From Symsagittifera roscoffensis (Eukaryota; Xenacoelomorpha; Acoela; Convolutidae), in assembly GCF_963678635.1 (NCBI RefSeq), contig NC_087070.1, positions 38,574,600 to 38,638,599 of the forward strand: a stretch of DNA of 64,000 nt. Reading direction: 5' to 3'. This document shows positions 50,697-60,966 of this stretch, piece by piece. Position numbers and translations under genes: made by a program. Positions within the stretch are counted from its first letter, which is position 1, and the number at the start of each line of letters is the position of its first letter. Under the pieces are notes generated by a model. That model made no database searches. It was not told the origin of the DNA and saw only the letters and a list, made by a program, of their open reading frames with translations.

Positions 50697-52512
50697 TGAA
50701 ATAACATACCCATACTGTTTTCCAATAAGACCGATCGTCGCGATCAAATTAGCAAAATTGTACAAGTGCCCAAGTGTGTGGCGTTGTAAGGATTTTCAGA
50801 TAGCTTGCAACTTCAGCGGACCACTGGGAGACTTGACTGGAACAGGTGACCAGCCAAGTGGGAAAGTGGTTCTCAGGAAAGGGACCTGAGAGACAGAGGA
50901 CACGCCAAGGAGACATCCAGCAGCGAATCAGAGCAAACAGATAAAGGTACACAGAGGTGTTCTGTGTGTTCAACCGGGTATCCTTAATATCCACTTTACC
51001 TTATAGGAATTAAGTGTAAAATTGGATTAGCTGATACCCACTGTTTTGAGGAAACGTTTTTACTTGAGCAGAGCTTGGAAACAGGTTCAACGGACTTTCC
51101 CTCGAGAGGTTTAGCACCCATTGCGCTTGAGGGTAATTTTCGGCTTAGGTGAGGGGCTAGATAGGGGGGAGGTTAGAAGGGGGGCTGGTTAAGATAGAGG
51201 TTGGCGGTTCAAAATTGTAAAAAAGGGGTACACATTATAGTAACTATACAATCGATATCGTCGGTTTAGTTACATTAGTAAACCCAGGTTCTAGAACGAT
51301 CCATCTTCAGACTCAGAACAAGAGTTGCAACGCGAGGAGATCCAAATTTGATATCGAATTAAGGTAGGTAACCTGGTTGGATCGGGTGGGGGACCGGAAA
51401 TAGACAGTTTTTGGAACCCAAAAGGAGAACACCTCATAAGATTGCTAGTGAGGGGGAGAAAAAACGCGTAACAGTCAGGAACCAGACAGTTTTTACGAAA
51501 CATGGCATAGGTCGCCTATGAATTTTAAGGAATACTTACCTTTCTGTTTTTTGTAATTTTCATTTTTTTTTTAAATTTTTTAAATTGTTGGGCCAGATTT
51601 AAGAGAGTTTTAACGAATCGGCTAAAGTTATAGACTAACAAACAAGTCGTTTTTCAATTTGCATCGGGGAAGGCAATTTTAGGGGACTTAGTGAAGAAAA
51701 TTTTGATGAACAGAATTGGGTTTTGGGGATTATTTTTTATACTAGAGCTCCAGAGGTGATACTGGGATAGTGGATCAGGTATCCCAATACTCGACACAAG
51801 GTACAGGAAAATTCTTCAATCAGGTGAAGAAACACTTGCGCGACAAGGTGGGAAGAAATACAACCGGCAGTCTTGGGATAGTGATCTAGGTGGCCCAACA
51901 CTCAGTCTTGGGATAGTGATCTAGGTGTCCCAACACTCAGTCTTGGGATAGTGATCTAGTGTCCCAACACTTGGGTCTTGGAATAGTGATCTAGGTGTCT
52001 TAACACTTCAGCGAACGGTCCAAGGAGAGTTCAGAAAAGTCTTGGGACAGCAACGAAGTGTACCAACACTTGAGCGAAGGGTCCTAGGAGAGTTCAGAAA
52101 AGTCCTGGGACAGGTGAAGTTTACCAACACCTGAGCGAAAGGTCCTAGGAGAGTTCAGAAAAGTCGTGGGACAGCATCGAAATGTACCAAGACCCCATCG
52201 AAGTGTACAAACACTTGAGCGAAGGGTCCCAGGAGAGTTCAGAAAAGTCGTGGCACAGTAACGAAGTGTCCCAACACTTGAGCGAAGGGTCCTAGGAGAG
52301 TAACAAGAAATCCTGGGACGGTGCTAAAGCATCCCAAAACTAGAACGGAGGGTCCTACGGCTTGAACAACAGGACTCAAAATTGATTTAGACTATTTCTA
52401 CTGGTTTTCATTTTTTTTACGTTAGGGAATTTTCTTATAAGTTCAATCAAATTTTACAGTAGGGACTTGTAGATATTAAAAATGTAGATAAAGAAAACTG
52501 TAAATAAAAATC
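50697..52512 (+). other. Element B leader, second part
   Basis: Continues the element A-like leader (AGACCGATCGTCGCGATCAA, TTTAGCACCC, GGGGGGCTGGTTAAG). No ORF. It ends with the tandem repeats at 51868-52375. Confidence 0.65.
51868..52375 (+). repeat. Two adjacent minisatellites in the leader of element B
   Basis: First three 35-base units starting CAGTCTTGGGATAGTGATCT (51868, 51903, 51938) and a fourth imperfect one. Then about five units of roughly 60-66 bases with ACTTGAGCGAAGGGTCCTAG and GAGAGTTCAGAAAAGTC. They occupy the position of the 14-bp array in element A and share its GTCTTGGGA core. Confidence 0.9.
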
Positions 52513-53540
52513 ATGAAGAGAAATAGGGTATCGATAACTGAAAGAAACAGAACAGGACTTAAGCAAAACCAGACCTCAAAGCAAAACAAACCAACAGCAA
52601 TAAATCCAAGAACAATGAGGAAGAATATTCCAGTGAATATGGTTAGCACAAGAAGCAACAAGGAACAGAAGGCGAAAGAAAAAACAATGGACGAACAAAG
52701 CATACCAGCAAAAGAGACTAAACTAGAGACACCAGATCATAGTATAGATGGAATGGAAGGGAGGACAACGGAGTCCACACCGAAGCCAAATACAGAAGAA
52801 CAGGAAAAGAACACCATAGAATTCTCACAAATAGGCAATGGTGACGAGGCGACCAACACACCCGAGACGATAAAAGACGACTCACAAACGAAAAGAACGT
52901 CATTCACGAGAGGATTGCTGCGATGGTCGGAATGAAGCCAAGAGTGAAGGAGGAGATAACGACAGTGACCGAGAAAAGCAAAACCTTTGGGACAGTTTCC
53001 ACGATAGCGACGGAAACCAGGAAGGATTAAAGAAGAAGCCACGCAAGAAGCAACAGCTAGCCAAGATAAACAAGCTGATGGAACGAAAGCAACTTCAGTA
53101 GAGCTGCGAGACTTAGTGACAAAGTTAAAGCAAACCGACAAAAAGTTGAAGTGCAGTGACGAGGACCGCCAAGAGCTGAAAAAGGAAATGAGACACAACA
53201 GAAACGAGAACCTGGATAACTACTATGTCTTAGCAAGGGCCACGGAAGAAAAGCTACAACAGATGTCGGAAACAAGGCGAAAGAAACATATCAAGAAGGA
53301 TATGGAAGAAATGAAGAAATGGTATGACACCGTGAATGAGAAGTTGTGGAATCTAGAGACCAGAATGGAGACGATGAGCAAGGATCAAGCTGAAGTTCTT
53401 ATGCCATACAGTCCAAACTGGATGGACTCTTGAAAAACTCTATAGCACAAGATAAATTAGTGGCAGACAAACCACAGGGAACTAGAGTCGGCTTTGTAGA
53501 ACCGCAACGGAAGAAAACCGCGGATAGTAGTAGATGTTGA
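52513..53540 (+). pseudogene. Element B ORF1 and gag coiled coil, broken and truncated
   Basis: Starts at ATG 52513 (MKRNRVSITERN) and parallels element A ORF1: VNMVSTRSN, LETPDHSID, TESTPKPN and TSFTRG. A frame change near 52905 puts FGTVST in another frame, which ends at TAA 53028-53030, the position aligned with the TGA of element A. The coiled coil (LRDLVTKLKQTDKKLK to METMSKDQAE) lies in a third stretch. Coding similarity stops at 53540, where the Polinton begins. Confidence 0.8.
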
Positions 53541-53546
53541 GGCTGA

Positions 53547-53700
53547 AGTGGGGGGGGGGGGGGTCCCTGCAGACCCACATGTATTAAGATAGGGAATAGA
53601 GTATCCGGTCTGCAGGCTATGTATTAAGATTGGGTATAGAGTCTACAATGTATTAAGATAGGGATTACCGATGGTAAGGTTTTATGGTTTGTGTGATGGT
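53547..53700. repeat. Polinton left terminal region with G14, hairpin and three short repeats
   Basis: After AGTG comes a G14 run (53550-53563), then CCTGCAGACC and, 36 bases on, its complement GGTCTGCAGG. ATGTATTAAGAT-GGG-AT occurs three times (53579, 53619, 53648). The same motif appears inverted near 63175-63196 inside the element. The full length of the terminal inverted repeat cannot be judged without the other end. Confidence 0.65.
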
Positions 53701-54137
53701 AAGATAAATGTAAGAAAAAGGAAATTTTTTTGGTTTTTGTTTATTTTTTTCGCAAAGTTTTTGGCGCGCGTTATCTAATTGGGAACAGTTAATTGTTAAT
53801 TACGTTAGATTGTAGAATAAAGGTTATGTATTTAGTTTTTTGGTGCATGGTAAGTCAATGGTAAGAGTTTTTGTGCAAAAACTTGGAATTTTTATCAAAA
53901 AATTTTTTCGAAAAAATTCAAAACACGATAAGATTTTGTTTAATTTGATCTAATAAAATTTTATTAGATACTTTTACTTTCTACCTATTTGAATCTATTC
54001 TGAACCTACAGAGACATCGAAAAAAATCGAATTTTTTGAGAGAAAAAAATTAAATTACAAAGAAAGTATATAAATCACTGCATCATATAGTAAACTTACT
54101 GCCATAATTTACACTTACAAATGAAAAAACTACAAAT
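53701..54137. other. Polinton left non-coding region
   Basis: AT-rich sequence between the terminal repeats and the 3' end of the protease gene. No ORF or clear signal. Confidence 0.5.
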
Positions 54138-54536
54138 TTACATAAAATTACTTATAAAATTCAAAACATGCACATCATGAATATTATTCAAGTTTGTCTG
54201 GTAGAATTTAAAAAGAAGAAATGCTGAATAAATTGCGTAAAATCCACACAAATTATCAGTTTTTTGTAGCTTTCGAGGAACCATTCGCCGATACTTTTTT
54301 GTTAGAAAGGAATAAGTTGTTCTTTTTCGACCCAAAGAATCAGCAAAATAGTAAGTTTTATCCAATCGAGCCATCATGATCCAGTGCTCCCCTCTATCAT
54401 TGCTTGGAGCTGAGTGAACAATTTTAAAAGAGTATTTTGTTAGTTGAGGTACTTTATCAGAGGGATAAGATCCCATGTACTTGAACCTGAGTTCAGGAAT
54501 TCTTTCAATAATTTGCAGAAGTGAAAAATTATCCAT
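54138..54536 (-). CDS. PRO: Polinton cysteine protease (adenovirus-type maturation protease, intact)
   Basis: 132 residues, complete. The adenain/Ulp1-like active site is visible in order: H51 in GEHW, D66 in YFADSLG, Q91 in LQKTDNLCG and nucleophile C97. In adenoviruses and virophages this enzyme cleaves capsid precursors during virion maturation, and the same role is inferred for Polintons. It starts with ATG (MDNFSLLQ). It is the gene nearest the left terminus and lies on the same strand as the capsid genes. Confidence 0.92.
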   Translation of the reverse strand: MDNFSLLQIIERIPELRFKYMGSYPSDKVPQLTKYSFKIVHSAPSNDRGEHWIMMARLDKTYYFADSLGRKRTTYSFLTKKYRRMVPRKLQKTDNLCGFYAIYSAFLLFKFYQTNLNNIHDVHVLNFISNFM

Positions 54537-54626
54537 TTTCGCAAATGTTAGCTGATTTACATCTAAAACAAAGAAATAGAAAGTATGATATTGTAATTTA
54601 GGATGGAAAATCTTAAAGTTATTGAC

Positions 54627-54887
54627 TTACTCGCATTTGGGTACTGAATCAACAAAGTTCCATACACAAAACTTGTGAACTGGACAAAATTTGTTGAACA
54701 CTGATTTACAGTCTAGGTTGAAGAAATGTCTTGGGTTTTCAATTAAACAGCATTCATTAGCTGCTTTTTCTGGAGATTTAGGTCTGAAGAAAAACAAAAT
54801 ATATAGTACAGAGACAATCACAATGAAAAGTCCCAAAAAAGCTACAATATTTTTATAGGAACCTGAAAACTCAAAAAAAATAAACAT
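54627..54887 (-). CDS. Polinton small membrane protein with Cys-rich tail
   Basis: 86 residues from ATG at 54887, overlapping the end of the capsid frame by 17 bases. An upstream in-frame ATG at 54923 would overlap more. One transmembrane segment (VAFLGLFIVIVSVLYILFFF) is followed by a C-terminal part with six cysteines (ECCLI, LDCKS, FCPVHKFC, PKC), suggesting a disulfide-rich or metal-binding outside domain. I do not recognise the family. Position next to capsid genes makes a virion or egress role conceivable, but this is inference. Confidence 0.6.
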   Translation of the reverse strand: MFIFFEFSGSYKNIVAFLGLFIVIVSVLYILFFFRPKSPEKAANECCLIENPRHFFNLDCKSVFNKFCPVHKFCVWNFVDSVPKCE

Positions 54888-56199
54888 TTTTAGCGACTGT
54901 TCCGAAATTGTCAATTTGAACATCTGATAGTCTTTCTCCCAAGACTATCACTTCCGTTACTTGCTCCAAGGGAAACTGAAAAAACATTTCTAATCTCAAG
55001 CTTTCTCCTATAAGTTCTGGATAATGCAAGTGTTCAGCGGCATCCTGTTGTGAAGTCAAGTCGAAAACTAGATTATAGTGATTTTGAAAATCCTCCATAG
55101 GAAGTGCTGGAAAATCTTTGTTAAACTGCATTGCTTTCATTGTTGTAACATAGGGTCTACAAGGAGAAGTTGTATCTAATGAAATAATTGCTCTTCCACC
55201 CCGAATAATTCTAAGCTCTCTCAAATGAAATTTTTGATAATTGAAAGGATTTTCATAAAAAGAACCTGCAACAGCTGAATTTGTATTCATTGCAACAGCT
55301 ACTCATCTTATTGGAGCGTTATTGATTATATTTTCTTGTATGAATTGGTTTTGACGAGATGGAATGATAAAGGTTCTTGCTATAGTTTCCATGTAATTGT
55401 ATTGAGCAGGTTCTCTTTCCAGATTCCATTGCAAGTATTGATGATTAGGTTCAGCAACTAAAATTCTTCTAGTAAACAACGAACAATCAACTATTTTCAG
55501 ACTGATATTTGGATTATCAGATAACATGTAAAAATTAGGTCTAGCTCGAATAAGTTTAATTCGAACTTTGGTATTTGGTAGCAACAGTTTTTCGCAAGTA
55601 AACAAATCAATGGCGAGCCTCCCATAGAGTGAAAAAGTTATCCCTGTTCCCAAGGAGTTTGCTCTATCAGTGAATGGATACATATCAAATGCATCAGGAT
55701 TTTCTTCAAAACTGTATCCATGACAAGCAAGAATTCCTTTATTACTCACTGCTGACGAGTTGAATTCGTTCGATATCTGTGTCTTATGAGGATATAATCC
55801 ATTGGCATTGTAAACCATTGTATTGTTAAAATAAACTTCACAGTTCGAGAATAGAGAATGTAGTAGATTGTTTACATAAGTTAAGTAAGTTTGTGGTTCC
55901 TCATCTGAATCTTCCTCCGATTTTGCTTTATGTTCTGCTTTTTCTTTTTTGAAAGCATCAAACAATCTTCCTTTAAATAGTTGAAGCTTTAAGCTAAAAT
56001 GGGTATCACGCATATCCAAGTAGAGGTTACGATCCGTTTCAAATTCAAACTCAATACTGCTTTCATCCAGAGAAGTACTGGGGAATACTTTTTGTGTGTA
56101 AGATGACATAATTGTTTCCAAAACTAGGACTTTATCAAAAATCTCCAATGAAGAATTTGTAAAAGCCCCGTGCCGAAAATGGCTTTGGTTTACACTCAT
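54871..56199 (-). pseudogene. MCP: Polinton major capsid protein (double jelly-roll), one in-frame stop
   Basis: A single frame of about 442 codons starts at MSVNQSHFRH (56199, its ATG overlapping the TGA of the preceding gene) and runs to 54871. A single TGA at 55303-55305 splits it into 298 and about 140 residues. Similarity to Polinton/F54H12.2-like capsid proteins continues on both sides: YLTYVNNLLHSLFSNCEVYF and YPHKTQISNEF before it, ENPFNYQKFHLRELRIIRGG, VTTMKAMQF and EVIVLGERLS after it. These proteins would form the icosahedral shell. The copy is disabled unless the stop is read through. Confidence 0.9.
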
Positions 56200-56570
56200 T
56201 TTATATTGTCAAAAATGTCTTTGCGAGAGCGACTGTTTTTCGATATACTTTTTCGAGAAATGGATCTGGTTCTAGCTGTTCTACGCTTAGATTTCTTTTT
56301 TCCACCTCCCAATTGTTTCCGAACTGTTTTTGTTCCCACATCTTTTGCAAATGTTTTGAGTTTTTTACGTCCACTAACAACTTCCCCAATCTCTGGAGCA
56401 GCGATTTCAAACAAATCTGCCCTAATTCTTTTCGCAGCTGGGACTATATATTTTTTAATAAAGGGGATTGCAGTTCTCCCAAGAGTTTGTGCAAGAGCTC
56501 CAAAACCTCTTCCACGCTGTCTTGCATGTCCTCGAAAAATAGGGAAATCAGCTGAATTTTGAGCAACCAT
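56196..56570 (-). CDS. Polinton basic protein, core or capsid-associated (intact)
   Basis: 124 residues. The N-terminal part, GHARQRGRGFGALAQTLGR and hydrophobic/helical IPFIKKYIVPAAKRI, precedes a strongly basic tail (GGGKKKSKRRTARTRSISRK). Such a lysine/arginine-rich tail suggests DNA binding or packaging, as in adenovirus core proteins. The stop overlaps the ATG of the capsid gene (ATGA), indicating a tightly packed cassette. Name and exact role are inferred from composition and place. Confidence 0.7.
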   Translation of the reverse strand: MVAQNSADFPIFRGHARQRGRGFGALAQTLGRTAIPFIKKYIVPAAKRIRADLFEIAAPEIGEVVSGRKKLKTFAKDVGTKTVRKQLGGGKKKSKRRTARTRSISRKSISKNSRSRKDIFDNIK

Positions 56571-56587
56571 TCCGTATGAAGTTTAAA

Positions 56588-57415
56588 TTAAAAATGATTA
56601 TTCGAAATCTTGCGGAACAAAAGAACAACTCGAGTGATTCCTACGGACACAAAAGGAATTTTTTCGCCTGTACTATCTCTTAGTTCTATCTTGATACTAT
56701 GGAAAGAATTTTTCAACAGCTTTTTAAACTGTAAATTTGCAAAGGATTGATAATTCATGTACTGTCCTGTAGAAATTATATCTCCACTCTTCACTTTGGA
56801 GGTAATTGGAATACAACGCAATAAGGGAGTTTTTGTATCATCAACTATGTTATATTCTATAATATCACTGTATATCATTAGGGAATGTATTCTTATAATG
56901 TCGTAAGAATACTGAGGATAATGTTGACCTTTTCCTTTCATTATAACCCCTGTTTGATTTTGTTCTAAATCACAACCAAAAATGTGGCTCAAATCAGCAA
57001 TCTGAATTATAAACACTGATTGACTCTCAGGTAAATGAACAGCAACTTTTTGTGTAATTTTATCTACTGATGCATAGATTCCGTTATATTCAAAAACTTG
57101 AGCTCCTAGACGTTCTCGAATTGTGTTGTTCATGGCTACAACTATATCAACAATACTTGGATACAATCCTGGTTCGATGTTCATCGGTACAATCTTTCTT
57201 TTCTCCTCAGAACTTTCTCTTCCATCTACGAATGTAAACTTTCCCTCTGTAACCTTTTGGTACAAAGAAGGGTATGAGATTTCTGAAATAGCAACCTCCC
57301 ATTCTCCTTTCAAATGTATTTGTTCAGGTAGAAAATTTGTAAAAGACCTAAGACTATTATTCGGATAACAATTAAAAGAAGCGTTGAAAACCAACTCAAT
57401 AGTGAAAGAATCCAT
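56588..57415 (-). CDS. Polinton minor capsid / penton-type protein (intact)
   Basis: 275 residues from MDSFTIELVF. It contains the segment SFTNFLPEQIHLKGEWEVAI and EISYPSLYQKVTEGKFTF, recurrent in the Polinton protein usually assigned to the single-jelly-roll minor capsid (penton). It lies directly upstream of the basic protein and the major capsid gene on the same strand. No defects seen. I am confident of the Polinton family and less so of the structural role. Confidence 0.78.
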   Translation of the reverse strand: MDSFTIELVFNASFNCYPNNSLRSFTNFLPEQIHLKGEWEVAISEISYPSLYQKVTEGKFTFVDGRESSEEKRKIVPMNIEPGLYPSIVDIVVAMNNTIRERLGAQVFEYNGIYASVDKITQKVAVHLPESQSVFIIQIADLSHIFGCDLEQNQTGVIMKGKGQHYPQYSYDIIRIHSLMIYSDIIEYNIVDDTKTPLLRCIPITSKVKSGDIISTGQYMNYQSFANLQFKKLLKNSFHSIKIELRDSTGEKIPFVSVGITRVVLLFRKISNNHF

Positions 57416-57457
57416 GACAACTGATCGGTAAAAATTTAGTTTAAAAATGATTTACCT

Positions 57458-58400
57458 TTAATCAGAACATTTTCTAAGCTCTTTTTCATACAATTTTCCA
57501 AGAATTTCCTCTTTGTCGAGATCTTTGATGATGTATGTTGGAGGCTTTTTTGTAGAGACTGCCGAAATTTCAAAAATTTCATCTGTAAATTGTGGTTTAT
57601 ATCCTTTTCGGAACGGAATATCATTCTTTGAAATTCTCACTCTGTCTCCAACTTTGAATTTTAGTTTCTTATACCTTGTTAGAGGTTTATTGTACAAAAT
57701 TGAGAGGAAATCAGTATTCTTGACATCTCTAGGTGATTTCCCAATAGATCTATTGATGCGACAATTCATTGTAGACACAAATTGCGGCAACTTGATAATG
57801 AATTTTTCACCATGATCTTCTATGTAGCGGTAAATAATGTGTTTTAATGATTGAATGGCTCTCTCTGCAAATGCAGCTTTTGTTTCACTCATGGTTGAGT
57901 AAACTTCAATGCTTTTTTCCTTGCAAAATTTTTTGGAAAATCCTCCATATTCCGTTCCTTTATCAACTCAAAGCTTTTCAGGAGTGTTTTTTTTGAGAAA
58001 TCAATTTTTTGAAAGCTTGCAAAGTGTCTTTGGCATATTTAGTTTTTATTGTTTGAACTCTGACAAATCGCGAAAAAACATCAACAGCAACCAATAAATA
58101 TTTGACTTCCTTGTTTTGACTCGCTAGTTTGTCCACAAATGCCAAATCCATACACCAAATTTCATTTATCTATTTTGAAAATGCTTGAAGCCTTCGAAAA
58201 CGTCTGATTGGGGGACCAAATTTTGTATACGATGTCTTGGTTTGTAAAAACTGTTCAACTTTCTTTTTTGACAATCCGCTTGCTTTACTCAACTTTCGCA
58301 CAGAACCGTACGCAGCTCTACCCCTAGAATACAATCTGTTCAGACTTACCTTTTCAGATAGTAAAAGGTATCCAAGTTCCTCTGTCTTTCGCTTTGGCAT
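57458..58400 (-). pseudogene. INT: Polinton integrase (retroviral-like, DDE), broken
   Basis: The probable start MPKRKTEELGYLLLSEKV lies at 58400, followed by the helical N-terminal region with KTSYTKF, the first catalytic aspartate in EIWCMDLAFVDKLA, the second in VDKGTEYGG and the glutamate in AAFAERAIQSLKHI. A chromo/SH3-like end follows (FKVGDRVRISKNDIPFRKGY). It normally inserts the element DNA and makes 6-bp target duplications. Defects: TAG at 58170-58172, a frame change in an eight-T run at 57987-57994 and TGA at 57968-57970. The C-terminal 144 residues remain open. Confidence 0.92.
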
Positions 58401-58764
58401 TCTTGTTGGCAACAAGTTTAGGTGGAATTTGAGTTGCTTCCAAAATGGTAAAGTAAATATCGGGAAAGTCGGTATTTTTTCGCTTTAGTGCACACACAAA
58501 GTCTACAATTGATTCTTTTGTGTCTCGATTATCTAATATGATGTTTTCTGACTGACTTAGTCTAATTCTAGGAGAATTCAAAATTAAATCAATAAGGTGC
58601 TTATTGTTACTCGTTTTCAACTTTGCATTTACAGCACTGTAAATAGAATCAAAATTTTTTGGTACAATCTCCTCTTTTTCTTCCTTTTGTTCCAATTTCG
58701 GTTTTTTTGGAAGTGTGCTTTGTGATTGATAAAATGAGTAAGGAATTAGAACAAACTGATCCAT
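58354..58764 (-). CDS. Polinton small conserved ORF upstream of integrase (intact)
   Basis: 136 residues, MDQFVLIPYSFYQSQSTLPK to KDRGTWIPFTI. A charged middle part is followed by SAVNAKLKTSNNKHLIDLIL and NIILDNRDTKESIVDFVCAL. I recognise it as a recurrent Polinton-associated protein, without a known biochemical role. Its end overlaps the putative integrase start by about 47 bases in another frame. Confidence 0.65.
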   Translation of the reverse strand: MDQFVLIPYSFYQSQSTLPKKPKLEQKEEKEEIVPKNFDSIYSAVNAKLKTSNNKHLIDLILNSPRIRLSQSENIILDNRDTKESIVDFVCALKRKNTDFPDIYFTILEATQIPPKLVANKNAKAKDRGTWIPFTI

Positions 58765-58847
58765 ACTATGTCAATCGTTTAATGACAAAAGGAGTGATAA
58801 CAGATATTAATTGTAAGCCTTTTGGCGAGCTCAAAATAGTTCTCCTT

Positions 58848-59713
58848 TTATGCAGTGAAGTTCTTCTTCGTGTGAGTTCTGATATTTCTCGTCGATATTT
58901 TACTACGTCTACTTTTTGAAGATCCTTTAGCTTGCCTCGTAGTAAGTTTACTAGACATTCGCTGAGGAATTGAATGAAACTTTTTGGACAATGGAGGATG
59001 AATTGTTTTTGAAACTTTTGGGAAAATGTTTGAAATATTGGGAGTATATAGACGTATTGTATGCTCATCGTCCAAAAACTTAGTTTCTGTTCCTGCTGGT
59101 AGTTAAAACTTGGATGGAACTGAACCACTGTTTGTGCAATATCTTAGCGAATCAACTGTTTTTGGAGTTAAATCAAGGAGTAAATGACCATAAGGAGTAG
59201 ATGTTACATCTTGATACCACTCTTTCAATTGTGATCCTAGACCTAGTTGTTGACTTAATGTATTGTTTTGTAAAACATCTCTCGGTGACTTGAATAGGAC
59301 TATATGTGTATTTTGTACCCAACATCTCTTCCCATTTTGCTTTGATGAAACAAGTTATGCTTAATATATATTGTATTCAGTCCCCTGTGTCTTCCAGCAG
59401 TAGCAACTTTTACAAACTGCTTAGAATTTGAAATTTCTTCACAAGAGTCATCAAATATTAACAGGTATTTTGTTCCATTATTGGGAAGGTTTTCAATCAG
59501 TTCAAAGTCAACTCCTTGGATAAACTTAAGGTTTTTTCTTTGCATTTGTCCATAAAGAGGTTGATAATGTTGATAAAAATAAAAATTTTTGTCAAACTTT
59601 GATTGAAATGTACCAATTTTTAACCACTCAAAAATAAGATATGATTTTCCAGATCCACTTGGTCCGACTAGCGAAATAAAAACTCGTTCTTTGGTAGAAA
59701 TTATTTTATTCAT
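58848..59713 (-). pseudogene. ATP: Polinton packaging ATPase (FtsK/A32-like), broken
   Basis: Starts at MNKIISTKERVF (ATG 59713, overlapping the TGA of the upstream gene). Walker A is GPSGSGKS, Walker B is YLLIFDDS, followed by TAGRHRGLNTIYIKHNLFHQ. ATPases of this class pump DNA into preformed capsids. A frame change at about 59300-59325 and a TAA at 59103-59105 break the gene. Beyond them LFKSPRDVLQNNTLSQQLGL, TPYGHLLLDLTPKTVDSLRY and DDEHTIRLYTPN continue to a basic tail at 58848. Confidence 0.9.
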
Positions 59714-59973
59714 AGCTTTGGAGAAGGTAAAATATAACCGACTGTACTTGATAAAATTGCTACCCAAACAGTTGTTTCTTCACATGTAGTGGATAACATT
59801 ACTCGAACGATTGCACATGCTAGTATTAAAACTCTGACAAAAAATTGGCACATAAACACTAAAAGAGATCTATTACACGTACGTCCAAAAAACTTCCAAG
59901 ATTTTCGTTCATGATTCTCCTCATCAAAAATAAAATTTCCTAAATTTAATTGCTTGTCACATTCATCACCCAT
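59710..59973 (-). CDS. Polinton small membrane protein upstream of the ATPase (intact)
   Basis: 87 residues, MGDECDKQLNLGNFIFDEEN through RSLLVFMCQFFVRVLILACA to VGYILPSPKL. One or two hydrophobic segments (about 36-52 and 68-82) suggest a membrane protein. Stop and ATPase start overlap (ATGA). The family recurs in Polintons; role unknown. Confidence 0.65.
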   Translation of the reverse strand: MGDECDKQLNLGNFIFDEENHERKSWKFFGRTCNRSLLVFMCQFFVRVLILACAIVRVMLSTTCEETTVWVAILSSTVGYILPSPKL

Positions 59974-60053
59974 CTCAACTCTGGAATGAAAAAATTGATA
60001 ATGACTAACATTTAAATTTCAAAAACACGATAATACAAAATTATTAAGGTAAT

Positions 60054-60524
60054 TTACAATTTATTTAAAAAACATCGAGTCCATGTTCTTTCTGCAAATG
60101 GTTTTCTTTCTGCACAGTGAAGAGTATTTGCATAACGAAATGGGTAGTTGCTACACCTCCAATCATATTCTTCATCTTTGAAAATCAAATTTTGAACTTT
60201 TGGACATGCGTAGTCATCCAAGTTTGTAACCTTTGTTTCCAAAATTTCTGACAGAATTTTACATTTTTCATAACCTTTTGCAAAAAACTCCGTTTCTGGA
60301 GCTTTTAGTTTTTTCAATATTTTTTCAAGCTCAGTATATTTTTCATGGCCGCTGTTCCAATTGATTCCATGAATATGCTTCGTACACCAAGCAGACTGAG
60401 ATGTAGCTTTGAATATTTTGGGAGGAAAAAAGGAATATCCCACAGTTTGTCCATTTTGATAAACTCCTAACTCTTTAACTATTTTGTTTTCAATACACTC
60501 AATATCCAAAACAACTAGACTCAT
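60054..60524 (-). CDS. Polinton conserved ORF with exonuclease-like start (intact)
   Basis: 156 residues. MSLVVLDIECIENKIVKELG resembles the first acidic motif (DxE) of DEDD 3'-5' exonucleases, with WCTKHIHGINW and LDDYACPKVQNL further on. The later catalytic aspartates are not placed convincingly, so nuclease activity is only a possibility. Complete and without defects, on the same strand as its neighbours. Confidence 0.6.
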   Translation of the reverse strand: MSLVVLDIECIENKIVKELGVYQNGQTVGYSFFPPKIFKATSQSAWCTKHIHGINWNSGHEKYTELEKILKKLKAPETEFFAKGYEKCKILSEILETKVTNLDDYACPKVQNLIFKDEEYDWRCSNYPFRYANTLHCAERKPFAERTWTRCFLNKL

Positions 60525-60631
60525 GATGGTAACTGTTTTCGCTGAAAATTTTTGTTAGAATAACTAACAATCGAACAATGCATATACTGATGAAACAAAA
60601 ATTTTAACATATAAACAGAAGATTAATCCAG

Positions 60632-60966
60632 TCACGTGACCAAGAAAACAAGAACTTGGAAATCTAGGTAAAACATACAATAACCAGGTCCCTTATAAGT
60701 AGTAGAATTCACAGATCCAGCTGCATCATGTAAAATTGCATGAAGTCTGAAAATTTTTGAATTTGCAAAAAGTAATCCATACAAGAATTTCCGTATCCAA
60801 TTAGACCCCCAAAAGGAAATTTTTGGTCCATTTCTTTCAAATTTATGTTTGGGTCCAAAACAATACAGGTACAAAGAAAGTAATTTTTTCTTTTTGTATT
60901 TGATGAAAAGTCATTCTTTATCAAATCAAAATTTCTGAGAACTTCATTCAATTTCTGAACGTTCAT
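60632..60966 (-). pseudogene. Polinton accessory ORF, frameshifted
   Basis: Starts MNVQKLNEVLRNFDLIKNDF (60966) and reads NYFLCTCIVLDPNINLKEMD and FPFGGLIGYGNSCMDYFL. Near 60770 the meaningful reading moves to another frame (NSKIFRLHAILHDAAG, YKGPGYCMFYLDFQ). The two halves look like one gene broken by a single indel. I cannot assign a function. Confidence 0.55.

Larger units (their letters stand above)
48651..53546 (+). mobile_element. Gypsy element B: leader and gag start, interrupted
   Basis: Collinear with the leader and ORF1/gag of element A from about 23868 onwards, clearly diverged. A LINE fragment (49266-50681) is inserted in the leader, and a Polinton begins at 53547 inside gag, so pol is not seen here. 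The left end is cut by LINE2. Confidence 0.8.

Noticed and set aside
51868-52375. Regularly spaced repeats that might look like a CRISPR array
   Set aside because: Units are contiguous minisatellites without unique spacers, in a eukaryotic retroelement leader.
27056-58172. Possible stop-codon reassignment, because several genes show single in-frame TGA codons
   Set aside because: TAA and TAG interruptions also occur (45493, 47161, 58170, 59103, 63892), and the G-alpha-q gene itself ends with TGA. Ordinary decay explains the pattern.
60632-60760. YKGPG and LHD words suggesting a viral phospholipase A2 domain
   Set aside because: In phospholipase A2 the calcium loop precedes the HD motif; here the order is reversed and spacing does not fit.
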